Positions 17,821 through 26,084 of a stretch of DNA of 64,000 bases are shown here, one piece after another. The first letter of the stretch is position 1. Every line of letters starts with the position of its first letter. This DNA is from Chloroflexota bacterium. GTDB lineage: Bacteria > Chloroflexota > Chloroflexia > Thermomicrobiales > UBA6265. The DNA lies in assembly GCA_023389575.1 (NCBI GenBank), contig JAEWEG010000014.1:1-64000 (forward strand), given 5' to 3'. The position numbers and the translations under genes were made by a program. A model generated the notes under the pieces. It ran no database searches and was not told the DNA's origin. It saw nothing but the letters and a program-made list of their open reading frames with translations.

Positions 17821-18765
17821 GTGGGAGCTGTCCAGAAGCTCGCGACGGTAGTAATCATCGGATTGGTGGCCCTGGCCACCGTTCTGGTTGTCTACCTGGC
17901 CGATGAACCAAATCGTCGAGGGTCCGAAACAACGGAACAGGAAGCGCTCGCGCTCGAGCGTGGCACCTCCCTCTACATCACCTACTGCCTGCAGTGTCAT
18001 GGCCCCGCCGGCCTTGGCCGCGACGCTGGCGAAGAGCCTCCGCGTATTGGCGCGCCACTTAACCAGGCACACCTGGTCGGCAACCCTGATTACGAAGACA
18101 ACGACCGCTTCGCGTTCTTCCAGACCGATGATCCGGTTGAGCAGGCTCGCGCCGAGTCCTACCTCCGGTACATGATCACCTACGGCATCCCGCAGGATCC
18201 TCGGGTTCCCAGCACGACCATGCCGAACTTTGGCGCCGACCTGAACGTCGAGGAAATCAACGACCTCGTCTACCTGATCATGTACGGTGACTGGAACTAC
18301 GTGTACAACGAGGCTGTCCTCTACACCGGCCATACCCAGGCTCAGGCGGACTGCGACGCCGACCCGACGAACACCGAGGCCTGTGAACTCGCCGAAGACG
18401 ATACCTACGCGCTCTACCCGACCGTCGCCGCTGATCCCGCCGAGGAGCAGGCCGCCGAGGAGGCGACACCCGCTGGCAACGGCGATCAGGAAGGCGGAAT
18501 TGTTCTCGAAGCTCAGGATCCGTTCAACTGGAGCCAGACCGAGATCACTGTCAAGCCCGGCGACACCATCCAGGTCGTCAACACCGGCGCGATGGAGCAC
18601 GACTTCGTCGTCGACGAGTTCGGAATCAGCGAGGTGCTCACCGGAGACCCGGTCACCATCACCATTCCGGAAGACGCCGAGCCCGGTGAATACGTGTTTT
18701 ATTGCTCGGTTCCTGGCCACCGCGAGAGCGGGATGGAAGGCACCCTCACCATCGAAGCACCGTAA
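17821..18765 (+). CDS. cytochrome c fused to a blue-copper (cupredoxin) domain
   Basis: A 314-residue electron carrier with two redox domains. An N-terminal anchor (LATVVIIGLVALATVLVVYLA) is followed by a cytochrome c domain with haem motif CLQCH at 17986-18000 and an axial methionine in TTMPNFGADLN. A low-complexity acidic linker (about 18420-18490, rich in Ala/Glu) leads to a cupredoxin domain at about 18493-18762. All four type 1 copper ligands are present: His (18598-18600), Cys in FYCSVPGH (18703-18705), His (18718-18720) and Met (18733-18735). The protein is encoded in the bc operon and should accept electrons from the Rieske subunit. A TTG at 17788 would add 11 residues, but GTG 17821 fits the anchor and follows GAGGAGAG. 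Confidence 0.9.
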   Translation: MGAVQKLATVVIIGLVALATVLVVYLADEPNRRGSETTEQEALALERGTSLYITYCLQCHGPAGLGRDAGEEPPRIGAPLNQAHLVGNPDYEDNDRFAFFQTDDPVEQARAESYLRYMITYGIPQDPRVPSTTMPNFGADLNVEEINDLVYLIMYGDWNYVYNEAVLYTGHTQAQADCDADPTNTEACELAEDDTYALYPTVAADPAEEQAAEEATPAGNGDQEGGIVLEAQDPFNWSQTEITVKPGDTIQVVNTGAMEHDFVVDEFGISEVLTGDPVTITIPEDAEPGEYVFYCSVPGHRESGMEGTLTIEAP

Positions 18766-18780
18766 CGGAGGAGATATCCC

Positions 18781-18987
18781 ATGATCGTTTCCAATCTCGC
18801 CATCGCCTTCGGAACGCTCGCGGAGACAGTCGAACTCATCCTCGCCATCGCCATGATGATCGGCGGTATCGTCATCACCTGGCGAGTCCAGAAGTGGGCC
18901 GACCGCACCGGTGAAGCCCAGCCCAGCGCCGCCAACGTGGGCCAGGGCGGTACCGTTCAGCACCAGGAACGTGGCCTCCGCGGCTAG
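18781..18987 (+). CDS. small single-helix membrane protein of the bc operon
   Basis: A 68-residue protein I do not recognise. Residues 5-34 form one hydrophobic helix (LAIAFGTLAETVELILAIAM, then MIGGIVITW), with a basic RVQKWADR after it and a polar tail. It starts 15 bases after the cytochrome c-cupredoxin stop with GGAGGAG in front and is the last gene before a terminator. By position it could be a small accessory subunit of the bc complex, comparable to the one-helix subunits of b6f, but that is inference. Confidence 0.7.
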   Translation: MIVSNLAIAFGTLAETVELILAIAMMIGGIVITWRVQKWADRTGEAQPSAANVGQGGTVQHQERGLRG

Positions 18988-19008
18988 CGCCCAACATACG
19001 ACGTCATC

Positions 19009-19050
19009 AACAGGCCTGGCCGGATCACTCCACCAGGCCTGTTATCGTTT
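19009..19050 (+). terminator. terminator of the cytochrome bc operon
   Basis: An 11-bp perfect stem, AACAGGCCTGG (19009-19019) with CCAGGCCTGTT (19033-19043), followed by ATCGTTTC, 22 bases after the last gene of the operon. Confidence 0.75.
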
Positions 19051-19072
19051 CACTCCCTGAAAGGTCCCAGAC

Positions 19073-19540
19073 GTGCCACGCACCGCTCCAGACCCATCCA
19101 ACTCGTACTTGTGGTGCGACTCCTGTCGTCGAAGCTATCGATACACGGAAATCATCGATGGCCACTGTCCGGTCTGTGGCTCCGAAACCCGCGCCATGGG
19201 CAAGTTCTCGGCCATCCTTCGTGGCCTCATGTCCAACGAGATGGCCGCCTCTCCCCTCGAAACCCGGCATCGACAACTCGTCCGGCTGATCTGGACCGCC
19301 AACGGAATGGGCGAGCAGTACTACCGCGTCCTCACGCCGGACATGTCCTACAACCGGTTCGAGGCCAAGGTTACCGAACTCCTGTGCCGCGGGGCCGAGG
19401 AAGGCTGGGTCCGATTCATCATTCCGCCCGCTCCGAGGCCCGATGAATCAGCCTACAAACTGGAATTTGACGACGAGGAACGTTTCGTCACCGAACTCAA
19501 CCTCATGGTCGAGTCGGCCACCAACGGAAAAGACCAATGA
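19073..19540 (+). CDS. zinc-ribbon protein of unknown function
   Basis: A 155-residue soluble protein I cannot assign. Residues 14-36 carry a CxxC...CxxC zinc ribbon (WCDSC, then CPVCG). The remainder is predicted helical with conserved-looking segments RQLVRLIWTANGMGEQYYRV and EAKVTELLCRGAEEGWVRF. It has no membrane segment. The GTG start follows GAAAGG, and its stop overlaps the next gene start in ATGA, so it is translationally coupled to the cyclodeaminase-like protein. Confidence 0.7.
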   Translation: MPRTAPDPSNSYLWCDSCRRSYRYTEIIDGHCPVCGSETRAMGKFSAILRGLMSNEMAASPLETRHRQLVRLIWTANGMGEQYYRVLTPDMSYNRFEAKVTELLCRGAEEGWVRFIIPPAPRPDESAYKLEFDDEERFVTELNLMVESATNGKDQ

Positions 19541-20175
19541 AACCCATTCTCGAACGAACCATCGGCGAGTATCTGGAGGCCCTCGCCTCCTCCGCGCCAT
19601 CCCCAGGCGGAGGCAGCGTCGCGGGAGTCGTCGGCATTCTCGCCGCCGGCCTCGGGCAGATGGTGGTCAGCCTCACCCGCAAGGACGAACCCGGCCATCC
19701 CCTGGACGCCGCCTACGATGCCCTGCAGGAGGCCATCGACGCGCTCCTCGAGTCCGCCCAGACGGACGAATCCGCCTATGGCCGCTATCTGGAAGCCAGC
19801 CAGTTGCCAAAATCCACTCCGGAAGAAAAGCAGGCCCGGCGCGAGGCCATGCAGGCAGCCATGATCAACGCCGCCGAAGTTCCCATGGGCCTCGCCGGCC
19901 ATGCCCTCGCCGTGCTCGACCATCTCGAACCCGTCATGCGCCAGGGCACCACCCACGCCCTCTCCGACGCCGCCATCGGTGTCTCCCTCGCCCAGGCATC
20001 GGTGACCGCCGCCCTGGCCAACGTCTACGCCAACATCCCGTTCATCAAGGACGAGGCCACCGCCACCGACCTCACCAACCGCGCGAACGCCATCCAAACC
20101 AGCGCCAACCACCAGGCCCGACACCTCCTCCAGATTCCCCCAACGCGCGAGCCTAGCCGCACGCCTCCTCGCTGA
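19537..20175 (+). CDS. cyclodeaminase/cyclohydrolase family protein
   Basis: A 212-residue all-helical protein of the FtcD C-terminal/FchA family, which acts on formimino- or methenyl-tetrahydrofolate. The family motif SAPSPGGGSVAGVVG, with its flexible glycine run, is at residues 19-33, and ARREAMQAAMINAAEVPMGL and ALSDAAIGVSLAQASVTAAL match later helices. The length is normal for the free-standing form. No other folate gene is nearby, so whether it handles folate or another substrate is unclear. Its start overlaps the stop of the zinc-ribbon gene. Confidence 0.87.
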   Translation: MKPILERTIGEYLEALASSAPSPGGGSVAGVVGILAAGLGQMVVSLTRKDEPGHPLDAAYDALQEAIDALLESAQTDESAYGRYLEASQLPKSTPEEKQARREAMQAAMINAAEVPMGLAGHALAVLDHLEPVMRQGTTHALSDAAIGVSLAQASVTAALANVYANIPFIKDEATATDLTNRANAIQTSANHQARHLLQIPPTREPSRTPPR

Positions 20176-20194
20176 CGCACACCTCCCACGTCAT

Positions 20195-20238
20195 CCCGAC
20201 CCTGAGTCTTCCCCGGTCGGGGAAGACTCAGGGTCGGG
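20195..20238. repeat. perfect 20-bp inverted repeat (REP-like)
   Basis: 20195-20214 is perfectly complementary to 20219-20238 with a 4-base loop. The surrounding text, GTCATCCCGACC... and ...GAAGTCGAGGAATCT, is the degenerate form of a palindromic intergenic repeat; a second unit follows at about 20321-20365. Confidence 0.75.
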
Positions 20239-20320
20239 GACATGCGAAGTCGAGGAATCTTCCGCCTGCGGCTGGCCCCCAGCCCCCTCGAGACGCTCAG
20301 GCAAACCGCACCTTCCCCCT

Positions 20321-20365
20321 CGTCATTCTGAGCGAAGCGAAGAACCTCCGCGCGAAGCGCATCCG
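20321..20365. repeat. second REP-like unit
   Basis: The text CGTCATTCTGAGCGAAGCGA followed by AGAACCTCCGCG is of the same repeat type as the unit at 20191-20255 (GTCAT...GAG...GAAG...GA.TCT). It stands 60 bases from the 3' end of the GIY-YIG gene. Confidence 0.6.
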
Positions 20366-20427
20366 CCGTCAGGCGGCTTCTCTCTCGCGCCACGTAAACG
20401 CACGCCTTCGCCCCATGCATCCCATAC

Positions 20428-20709
20428 TCACACCCAGTTCCATGCCAGGTCGTTCCACCGAGGGTTCCGCTCCTCGATCAACGCTATCTTCTTCGCCCGG
20501 GTCTTCCCCTTGAGGGCCTTCTCCCAAGCGATCGCGTCATCAATCCTGGCGAACTCCGCTACATACACCAGTTTCGTCACACCATATCTCTTGGTGAACC
20601 CCTCTCGGAAATGCGTCTTGTGCTCCCATACCCGTCGCTCCAGATCGCTGGTCACCCCGACATAGATCGTCCGCGTTTCACTGGCCATGATGTACACAAA
20701 TCCAGCCAT
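20428..20709 (-). CDS. GIY-YIG nuclease superfamily protein
   Basis: A 93-residue single-domain protein. The variant GIY-YIG core reads FVYIMAS...TIYVGVTSDLERRVWEHK, with the catalytic tyrosines and arginine, followed by REGFTKRYGVTKLVYVAEF, the block typical of the short UPF0213-like nucleases, and AIAWEKALKGKTRAKKIALI. The domain cuts DNA in many contexts, but these short proteins have no known substrate. ATG 20709 is preferred over ATG 20715 because GGGGGA is correctly spaced for it. It sits between two kinds of intergenic repeat: REP-like palindromes on its 3' side and the noncoding element at 20757-20998 on its 5' side. Confidence 0.88.
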   Translation of the reverse strand: MAGFVYIMASETRTIYVGVTSDLERRVWEHKTHFREGFTKRYGVTKLVYVAEFARIDDAIAWEKALKGKTRAKKIALIEERNPRWNDLAWNWV

Positions 20710-20756
20710 GCCCATTCCCCCGCATATACCCAGGAACTCACCAGCTCAATCGCATT

Positions 20757-20998
20757 GGCCGAAAATCCACATTTCAGTGCGTTCACTGGGAAAGCACCGT
20801 CTCCCCAACGGCCGACCAACCGCGCACAGCGCTCCTGTCCCAGACGAAAGGCTCGCCCACCATGCTCCGAGCACGACAACATCAATAGGCATTCAACATT
20901 AATTCCGATGCCTACATTAATTGTCACGCCAGAACACCCCGCCGCTCCGGGCCAAATCAGAGAGAGGAGAGGGATTAATGGATAAATGGATTAATGTC
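20757..20998 (+). repeat. intergenic repeated element, copy A
   Basis: A noncoding stretch of about 240 bases that resembles, in the same order, the reverse complement of 46573-46800. Shared blocks are CGTTCACTGGG (20780-20790), GCTCCGAGCACGACAACATCA (about 20864-20884, copy B has one extra A), CAACATTAATTC (20894-20905) and tandem ATTAATGG units (20974-20996). These AT-rich motifs contrast with the GC-rich surroundings. It contains no open frame of note and lies between comM and the GIY-YIG gene. Confidence 0.65.
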
Positions 20999-21076
20999 GC
21001 GAAAAACACAAACCGTTCGGAAAGCGCGTCCTCGCGCCTCCCGAACCCAGGACTTTCCCAACATCCTGTCGTGTGC

Positions 21077-22603
21077 CTATGCGTCCGCCACCCTCGGCCT
21101 GTACTGCAACGCCTCCGCCACATGCGCCGCCTCGATCCCCTCCGACTCCGCCAGGTCGGCGATCGTCCGCGAAAGCTTCAGCACCCGGTGATACGCCCGC
21201 GCCGAGAGAGCCAGTTGCCGCACCGCCGTCCGCATCAACTGCTCTCCCTGACCATCCAGCCGCGCGTGAGCCTGAATCTCGCGCGGCCCCATGTCGGCGT
21301 TGGTCCGAACATCACCGGTGCCGAACCGCGCCGCCTGCACCGCGCGCGCCGCTTCCACCCTCGCTCGCACACTGGCGGAGGTCTCGCCCGGCTTCCGATC
21401 GGCGAGCTGCTCGTAGGCGATGCGCGGCACCTCCAGATGAATATCGATCCTGTCCAGCAGCGGCCCACTGATCCGCTTCTGGTACCGGGTCACCGCCGAG
21501 GGCGCGCACTGGCACTGCCGAACCGGATCGCCGAAAAACCCGCACGGGCATGGATTCATCGCGGCCACCAGCGTCACGTTCGCCGGAAAGCTCACCGTGC
21601 CGGATGCTCGCGCGATCGACACCTGACGGTCCTCCAAAGGCTGCCGCAACACCTCAAGTGTCTGCGAGTTGAACTCAGGCAGCTCATCCAGGAACAGCAC
21701 ACCCCGGTGCGCCAGGCTGATCTCGCCCGGACGCGGCCACGTCCCTCCTCCCACCAGGCCAGCATGGCTCGTCGTGTGGTGCGGCGAACGGAATGGCCTG
21801 TCCCGCACGAGCGGCGTCTCGGGTGGCAGCAACCCACGCACGCTGTAGATGCGCGTCACCTCCAGCGCCTCGTCGATGCTCATCGCTGGCAGGATGGAGG
21901 GCAGAGCCCGCGCCAGCAGCGTCTTCCCCGAACCCGGCGGGCCGCTCATGACCAGGTTGTGCGCGCCGGCGGCCGCCACTTCCAGGCCGCGCTTCACATG
22001 CTCCTGTCCACGTACCTCGGAGAAGTCGGTTCCGGTCGTATCGTGCGTTGCCTCGACGTTTCGATACTCGTCCGTCATCGGTGTGATCGGCACCGCGCCA
22101 GTGAGATGGTTCACCAGGTCGGTCAGCGTCCGCACCGCGAACACCTCGATACCCTTGACCAGCGACGCCTCCCGGGCATCCACTTCCGGCACGAACGCCC
22201 GCTTGAGCCCCTTCTCGGCCGCCAGCGACACCATGCTGATAATTCCTGGCGTATGGCGCACGATGCCGTCGAGCGAGAGTTCACCCACGATCAGGGCATC
22301 GCCAACCTCGGCCCACATCTGCTTCCCGGCCAGCAGGATCCCGATCGCGATCGGCAGGTCATAAGTGGGACCGGCCTTCTTCAGATCGGCCGGGGCCAGG
22401 TTCACCGTAATCCGGCCAAACGGCACCTTCCCGCCTGAATTCCGAATTGCCGCCCGTACCCGTTCCCGGCTCTCCTGCACGGCCGCGTCGGGCAGTCCCA
22501 CGAGGATCACACCCGGCTGCCCTCCATTGCTTACGTCGACCTCAACCTCGATCAACACACCTTCGAGGCCCACCACCGCGCAACTCAAAACCTTCGCCAG
22601 CAC
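21077..22603 (-). CDS. comM: ComM/YifB family Mg-chelatase-like AAA+ ATPase
   Basis: A 508-residue ATPase. ComM is known as a hexameric helicase that promotes branch migration when incoming single-stranded DNA is integrated during natural transformation. It has the N-terminal Lon-like domain (GLPDAAVQESRERVRAAI, NLAPADLKKAGPTYDLPIA), Walker A SGPPGSGKTLLARAL, the Walker B region GVLFLDELPEF and a zinc-binding loop NPCPCGFFGDPVRQCQC. The start is placed at GTG 22603, giving VLAKVLSCAVVGLEG as in relatives; an upstream in-frame ATG adds 25 residues not typical of the family. No other competence gene is in the window. Confidence 0.93.
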   Translation of the reverse strand: MLAKVLSCAVVGLEGVLIEVEVDVSNGGQPGVILVGLPDAAVQESRERVRAAIRNSGGKVPFGRITVNLAPADLKKAGPTYDLPIAIGILLAGKQMWAEVGDALIVGELSLDGIVRHTPGIISMVSLAAEKGLKRAFVPEVDAREASLVKGIEVFAVRTLTDLVNHLTGAVPITPMTDEYRNVEATHDTTGTDFSEVRGQEHVKRGLEVAAAGAHNLVMSGPPGSGKTLLARALPSILPAMSIDEALEVTRIYSVRGLLPPETPLVRDRPFRSPHHTTSHAGLVGGGTWPRPGEISLAHRGVLFLDELPEFNSQTLEVLRQPLEDRQVSIARASGTVSFPANVTLVAAMNPCPCGFFGDPVRQCQCAPSAVTRYQKRISGPLLDRIDIHLEVPRIAYEQLADRKPGETSASVRARVEAARAVQAARFGTGDVRTNADMGPREIQAHARLDGQGEQLMRTAVRQLALSARAYHRVLKLSRTIADLAESEGIEAAHVAEALQYRPRVADA

Positions 22604-22798
22604 ACCTGTCCATCCTTGCCTGGGGCATGACGGAAAGGGCCTCGGGAAGGCGATCACGAACCTGGCACTACTGCCCATCGTCGCCCCCGGAAGCCCCGTC
22701 TGTCGCGTGAATTCACAACGAAATGCTGTCGATCACTGTACCATTGATCCAACGGTTTATATGCGGTTTACCGCACGTCTCGAAGGGATTTCAACAGC

Positions 22799-23227
22799 AT
22801 GAACGTTCATCATCCTGGAGCGGATAAGCCCGTCACGCTCCCGGATACAGGAGGTGCCAGGTTCGCGACCACCATGGGAAGAGCAATCCGGCGCAAGTGC
22901 CCGTATTGCGGTGGTGGCGACATCTTCAAGAACTATTTCACCCTCAAGGAGCGCTGCCCCCATTGCGACACCCTGTTCGAGTACGAAGAGGGGTTCTTTC
23001 TCGGCAGCTACGTCTTCAATATTGGCTTCACCGAGATCATCGCGGTGGCCACCGTTGTCTGGCTCATCGTCGTGTCGGGCCTGAGCGTCCTGGAAATGCA
23101 GATCTACGGCGCCGCCCTGGTCATCGCGTTGCCAGTCCTCTTCTATCCATTCGCCCTGCTCATGTGGATCGCATTCGACACCTCGGTCCACGATCCCGGG
23201 GATTTCTCCATGCGTCCCCGCCAGTAA
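22799..23227 (+). CDS. DUF983 family membrane protein
   Basis: A 142-residue protein with the DUF983 layout: RAIRRKCPYCGGGDIFKNYF and ERCPHC form a zinc ribbon, then EEGFFLGSYVFN leads into two membrane helices (EIIAVATVVWLIVVSGLSV and GAALVIALPVLFYPFALLMW), ending in FDTSVHDPGDF. Function unknown; relatives in other phyla often accompany cytochrome oxidase genes, which is not the case here. It is divergent from comM. Confidence 0.85.
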   Translation: MNVHHPGADKPVTLPDTGGARFATTMGRAIRRKCPYCGGGDIFKNYFTLKERCPHCDTLFEYEEGFFLGSYVFNIGFTEIIAVATVVWLIVVSGLSVLEMQIYGAALVIALPVLFYPFALLMWIAFDTSVHDPGDFSMRPRQ

Positions 23228-23371
23228 TCATGACAATCTCGCCCTCACGGCGGGATTGGATTGTGGAGAGTTCCACTGGCATGGTACAAGAGACGCCTAG
23301 ACGGCAACGCGCCCACTTCCCGGGCGGTTCGCCACCTTGCCCCCACGCACGCGAGCGAGACCAGCAGCTTC

Positions 23372-24265
23372 ATGACTTCAGCACGTTCACTTATCAACGA
23401 CGACAGCCAGCTCAAGCTGGCCATCCAGCGGTCTGGCCGCCTCACCGACCACACGCTCGACCTGCTTCGTCACGCTGGCCTCGATTTCGAGAGCTACGGG
23501 CAACGTCTCTTCTCCCATGCCCGCAACTTCCCGCTGTCCATCCTCTATACTCGCGACGACGACATCCCCGACTATGTCGACCTGAACACCGTTGATCTCG
23601 GCATCGTCGGCCGCAACCTGGTTTACGAAAAGGACGCCGACGTCGTCGAACTCATCGGGCTGCGCTACGGATACTGCGAGCTGGTGGTCGCCGTGCCAGG
23701 CGACTCGAACATCACCGAGCCGTCCCAGCTGCTCAACGCCAAGATCGCCACGTCCTACCCGGCGTCGGCCCGGCGCTACTTCGAGTCGCTTGGAGGCTCC
23801 CCGGACATCATCACCATCAGCGGTTCGGTGGAAGTCGCGCCGGCGCTCGGCCTCGCCGATGCCATCGTCGAACTCACCGCCACCGGCTCGTCGCTTCGCC
23901 TCAACGACCTCCGCTCCATCCACACCATCCTCGAGTCGGAAGCCGTCCTTATCGCCAATCGCAAGGCGCTCGACAATCCCGCCAAACGCGAGGACATCGA
24001 ACGACTCCTCATGCGGATCAACGCGGTCGACGCCGCCCGCCGCTTCAAGTACGTCATGATGAACGCCCCCGCCGACCGGCTGGAGGAGATCAAGTCGGTC
24101 CTCCCGGGACTCAAGTCGCCCACGGTCATCCCACTCGACGTGCCTGGCTGGGTAGCCGTCCATGCCGCCATCGAGGAAGATGTCTTCTGGGACAAGATCG
24201 AACGGCTGCGCCGCGCTGGCGCCTCCGAGATCCTCGTGTCCGCGCTGGACAAGCTCCTGCTCTAG
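23372..24265 (+). CDS. hisG: ATP phosphoribosyltransferase, long form
   Basis: A 297-residue enzyme for the first step of histidine synthesis, joining ATP and PRPP. The start LKLAIQRSGRLTDHTLDLLR, the central LGIVGRNLVYEKDADVVEL, the PRPP-binding loop EVAPALGLADAIVELTATGSS and a C-terminal regulatory domain of about 75 residues (EEIKSVLPGLKSPTVIPL...) are present. The C-terminal domain makes it the long, self-regulated form that does not need HisZ. ATG 23372 fits the homologous start; the open frame runs further upstream without similarity. It heads a tight his operon; hisD is not in the window. Confidence 0.93.
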   Translation: MTSARSLINDDSQLKLAIQRSGRLTDHTLDLLRHAGLDFESYGQRLFSHARNFPLSILYTRDDDIPDYVDLNTVDLGIVGRNLVYEKDADVVELIGLRYGYCELVVAVPGDSNITEPSQLLNAKIATSYPASARRYFESLGGSPDIITISGSVEVAPALGLADAIVELTATGSSLRLNDLRSIHTILESEAVLIANRKALDNPAKREDIERLLMRINAVDAARRFKYVMMNAPADRLEEIKSVLPGLKSPTVIPLDVPGWVAVHAAIEEDVFWDKIERLRRAGASEILVSALDKLLL

Positions 24266-24351
24266 CCTCACGCCCACCTGTTCAGGGCCGGAAGGTTCCG
24301 CATCGCCGGATCGACCGCTTCACCCGGCCCTGATGGTCTCCTACCGTCGGA

Positions 24352-25452
24352 ATGGACCGCACCATGACCTTCACTCCCGAACGCGTCGTTCGTCCACACA
24401 TCGTTCCCGCCGCGTCCTACACGCCCGCCAAATCGATCGAGACCCAGGGCGACGCCGTCCGGCTCGACTTCAACGAGAACCCGTTCGCGCTCTCGCCACG
24501 TGGCCGCCAGGCATACGAGTCGTTCATGGATGGCAACCGGTATCCGCCGTTCGCCCAGGACGACCTGGTCGCGGCGCTGGCCACCTACGCCGGTGTCGAT
24601 GCTTCCCGCGTCATCGCGGGCGCGGGGCTGGACGACGTCTTCGCCACCCTCGCCATCGCCACCATCGACGTCGGCGACGAGGTCATCATCTCGGACCCAA
24701 CCTTCGGCGTGTACCGGAGCCTCTTCGAGGTCCATGGCGCCACCGTCGTCGATGTCCCGCTCGGTCCCGCACCGGGTTTCGCACTGGATGTCGATGGCAT
24801 CATCGCCGCCGCCAACGAGCGCACGAAGCTGATCATCATCTGCAATCCGAACAATCCCACCGGCACCCTGTTCAGCAAGGACGATATCCGGCGGATCATT
24901 GAGAACGTCGATACCCTTGTCGCCATCGACGAAGCCTATGCGGAGTTCAGCGGCCGCTATCATATCGATCTCGCCAACGAGCATCCCAACGTGGTCGTGC
25001 TGCGAACGCTCAGCAAGTTCGCCGCGCTCGCCGGCTTCCGCGTCGGCTACGGCGTCTTCCCCGAGGCGCTCATGCCCTGGATCCGCCGCGCCGCGCCCGC
25101 CTTCTACAACGTCAGTGGCATCGCCGCCGCCGTCGCCATCGCCTCGCTCGAGGACGTGGACCAGCTCATGGATCAGGTGGCCCTCCTCAACAGGGAACGC
25201 GACCAGCTCCAGCGCGACCTGAACGCTCTGCCTGGCGTCGAAGCCTTCGACTCATCCGCAAACTTCATTCTCTTCCGCTTCCCAGCCGATCGCGAGGCCG
25301 CGATCACCGCCGGGCTCGCGGCCCGCAACGTCTTCATTCGCCGATATCAGGGACCACTCGCCGAGTTCATCCGCGTCAGCATCGGCTCGCCGGAAGACAA
25401 TGCGATCTTCCTTGAAGCCATGCGCGAAGCGCTCGTACCGGCGACGGTCTAG
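24352..25452 (+). CDS. hisC: histidinol-phosphate aminotransferase
   Basis: A 366-residue PLP enzyme of aminotransferase class I/II that converts imidazole acetol-phosphate to histidinol-phosphate. It has LDFNENPFALSP near the N-terminus, the cofactor contact ICNPNNPTGTLF, the DEAYAEF aspartate-tyrosine motif, and the Schiff-base lysine in LRTLSKFAALAGFRVGYG. It lies 87 bases after hisG and before hisB. ATG 24364 is an equally possible start, four residues shorter. Confidence 0.92.
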   Translation: MDRTMTFTPERVVRPHIVPAASYTPAKSIETQGDAVRLDFNENPFALSPRGRQAYESFMDGNRYPPFAQDDLVAALATYAGVDASRVIAGAGLDDVFATLAIATIDVGDEVIISDPTFGVYRSLFEVHGATVVDVPLGPAPGFALDVDGIIAAANERTKLIIICNPNNPTGTLFSKDDIRRIIENVDTLVAIDEAYAEFSGRYHIDLANEHPNVVVLRTLSKFAALAGFRVGYGVFPEALMPWIRRAAPAFYNVSGIAAAVAIASLEDVDQLMDQVALLNRERDQLQRDLNALPGVEAFDSSANFILFRFPADREAAITAGLAARNVFIRRYQGPLAEFIRVSIGSPEDNAIFLEAMREALVPATV

Positions 25453-25475
25453 TAGGTCAGCATTCGGAGGTCATC

Positions 25476-26084
25476 ATGTCAGAAGCGATTCCGGTTCGTC
25501 AGTCCAGCCTCTCGCGGGAAACAGGGGAAACATCGATCACCCTCTCCCTGAACCTCGACGGCTCGGGCATCGTTCATGCTGACACCGGCGTCGCCTTCCT
25601 CGACCATATGCTCCACGCCTGGGGCAAGCATGCCCGCCTCGACCTCGAAGTCACCGCCACCGGCGACGCCGCCATGGACCCGCATCACACGGTCGAGGAT
25701 GTAGGCATCGTCGTTGGCCTCGCCATCCGCGAAGCACTGGGCGATAGGGCGGGCATCGAACGCTATGGCTTCGCCTACGCCCCGCTCGACGAATCGCTGG
25801 CGCGGGTCGTCATCGACTGCTCCGGTCGCCCCTACCTCGACTTCCACGCCACGATGCCAGAGCCGGTCATCGGCCGCGACTTCGCCTCGAGCCTGGTCGA
25901 GGAATTCTGGCGCGCGGTGGCGGTCAATGGCGGGCTCACCATGCACATCGATCTCCTGCGCTCCCGCAACGCTCACCACGCGGCCGAGGCCATCTTCAAG
26001 GCCGCGGCGGTCGCCACCCGCACCGCCTTCGCCCGCAACGCGCCGTCCACCTTCCTGCCCTCCACCAAGGGAGTCCTCGCATGA
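25476..26084 (+). CDS. hisB: imidazoleglycerol-phosphate dehydratase
   Basis: A 202-residue monofunctional HisB. The two metal-binding histidine motifs are DHMLHAWGKHARLDL with the following DPHHTVEDVGIVVG, and the C-terminal LRSRNAHHAAEAIFKAAAVA. There is no phosphatase domain, so histidinol phosphatase must be encoded elsewhere. GGAGG stands five bases before the ATG. Its stop overlaps the hisH start by four bases. Confidence 0.95.
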   Translation: MSEAIPVRQSSLSRETGETSITLSLNLDGSGIVHADTGVAFLDHMLHAWGKHARLDLEVTATGDAAMDPHHTVEDVGIVVGLAIREALGDRAGIERYGFAYAPLDESLARVVIDCSGRPYLDFHATMPEPVIGRDFASSLVEEFWRAVAVNGGLTMHIDLLRSRNAHHAAEAIFKAAAVATRTAFARNAPSTFLPSTKGVLA

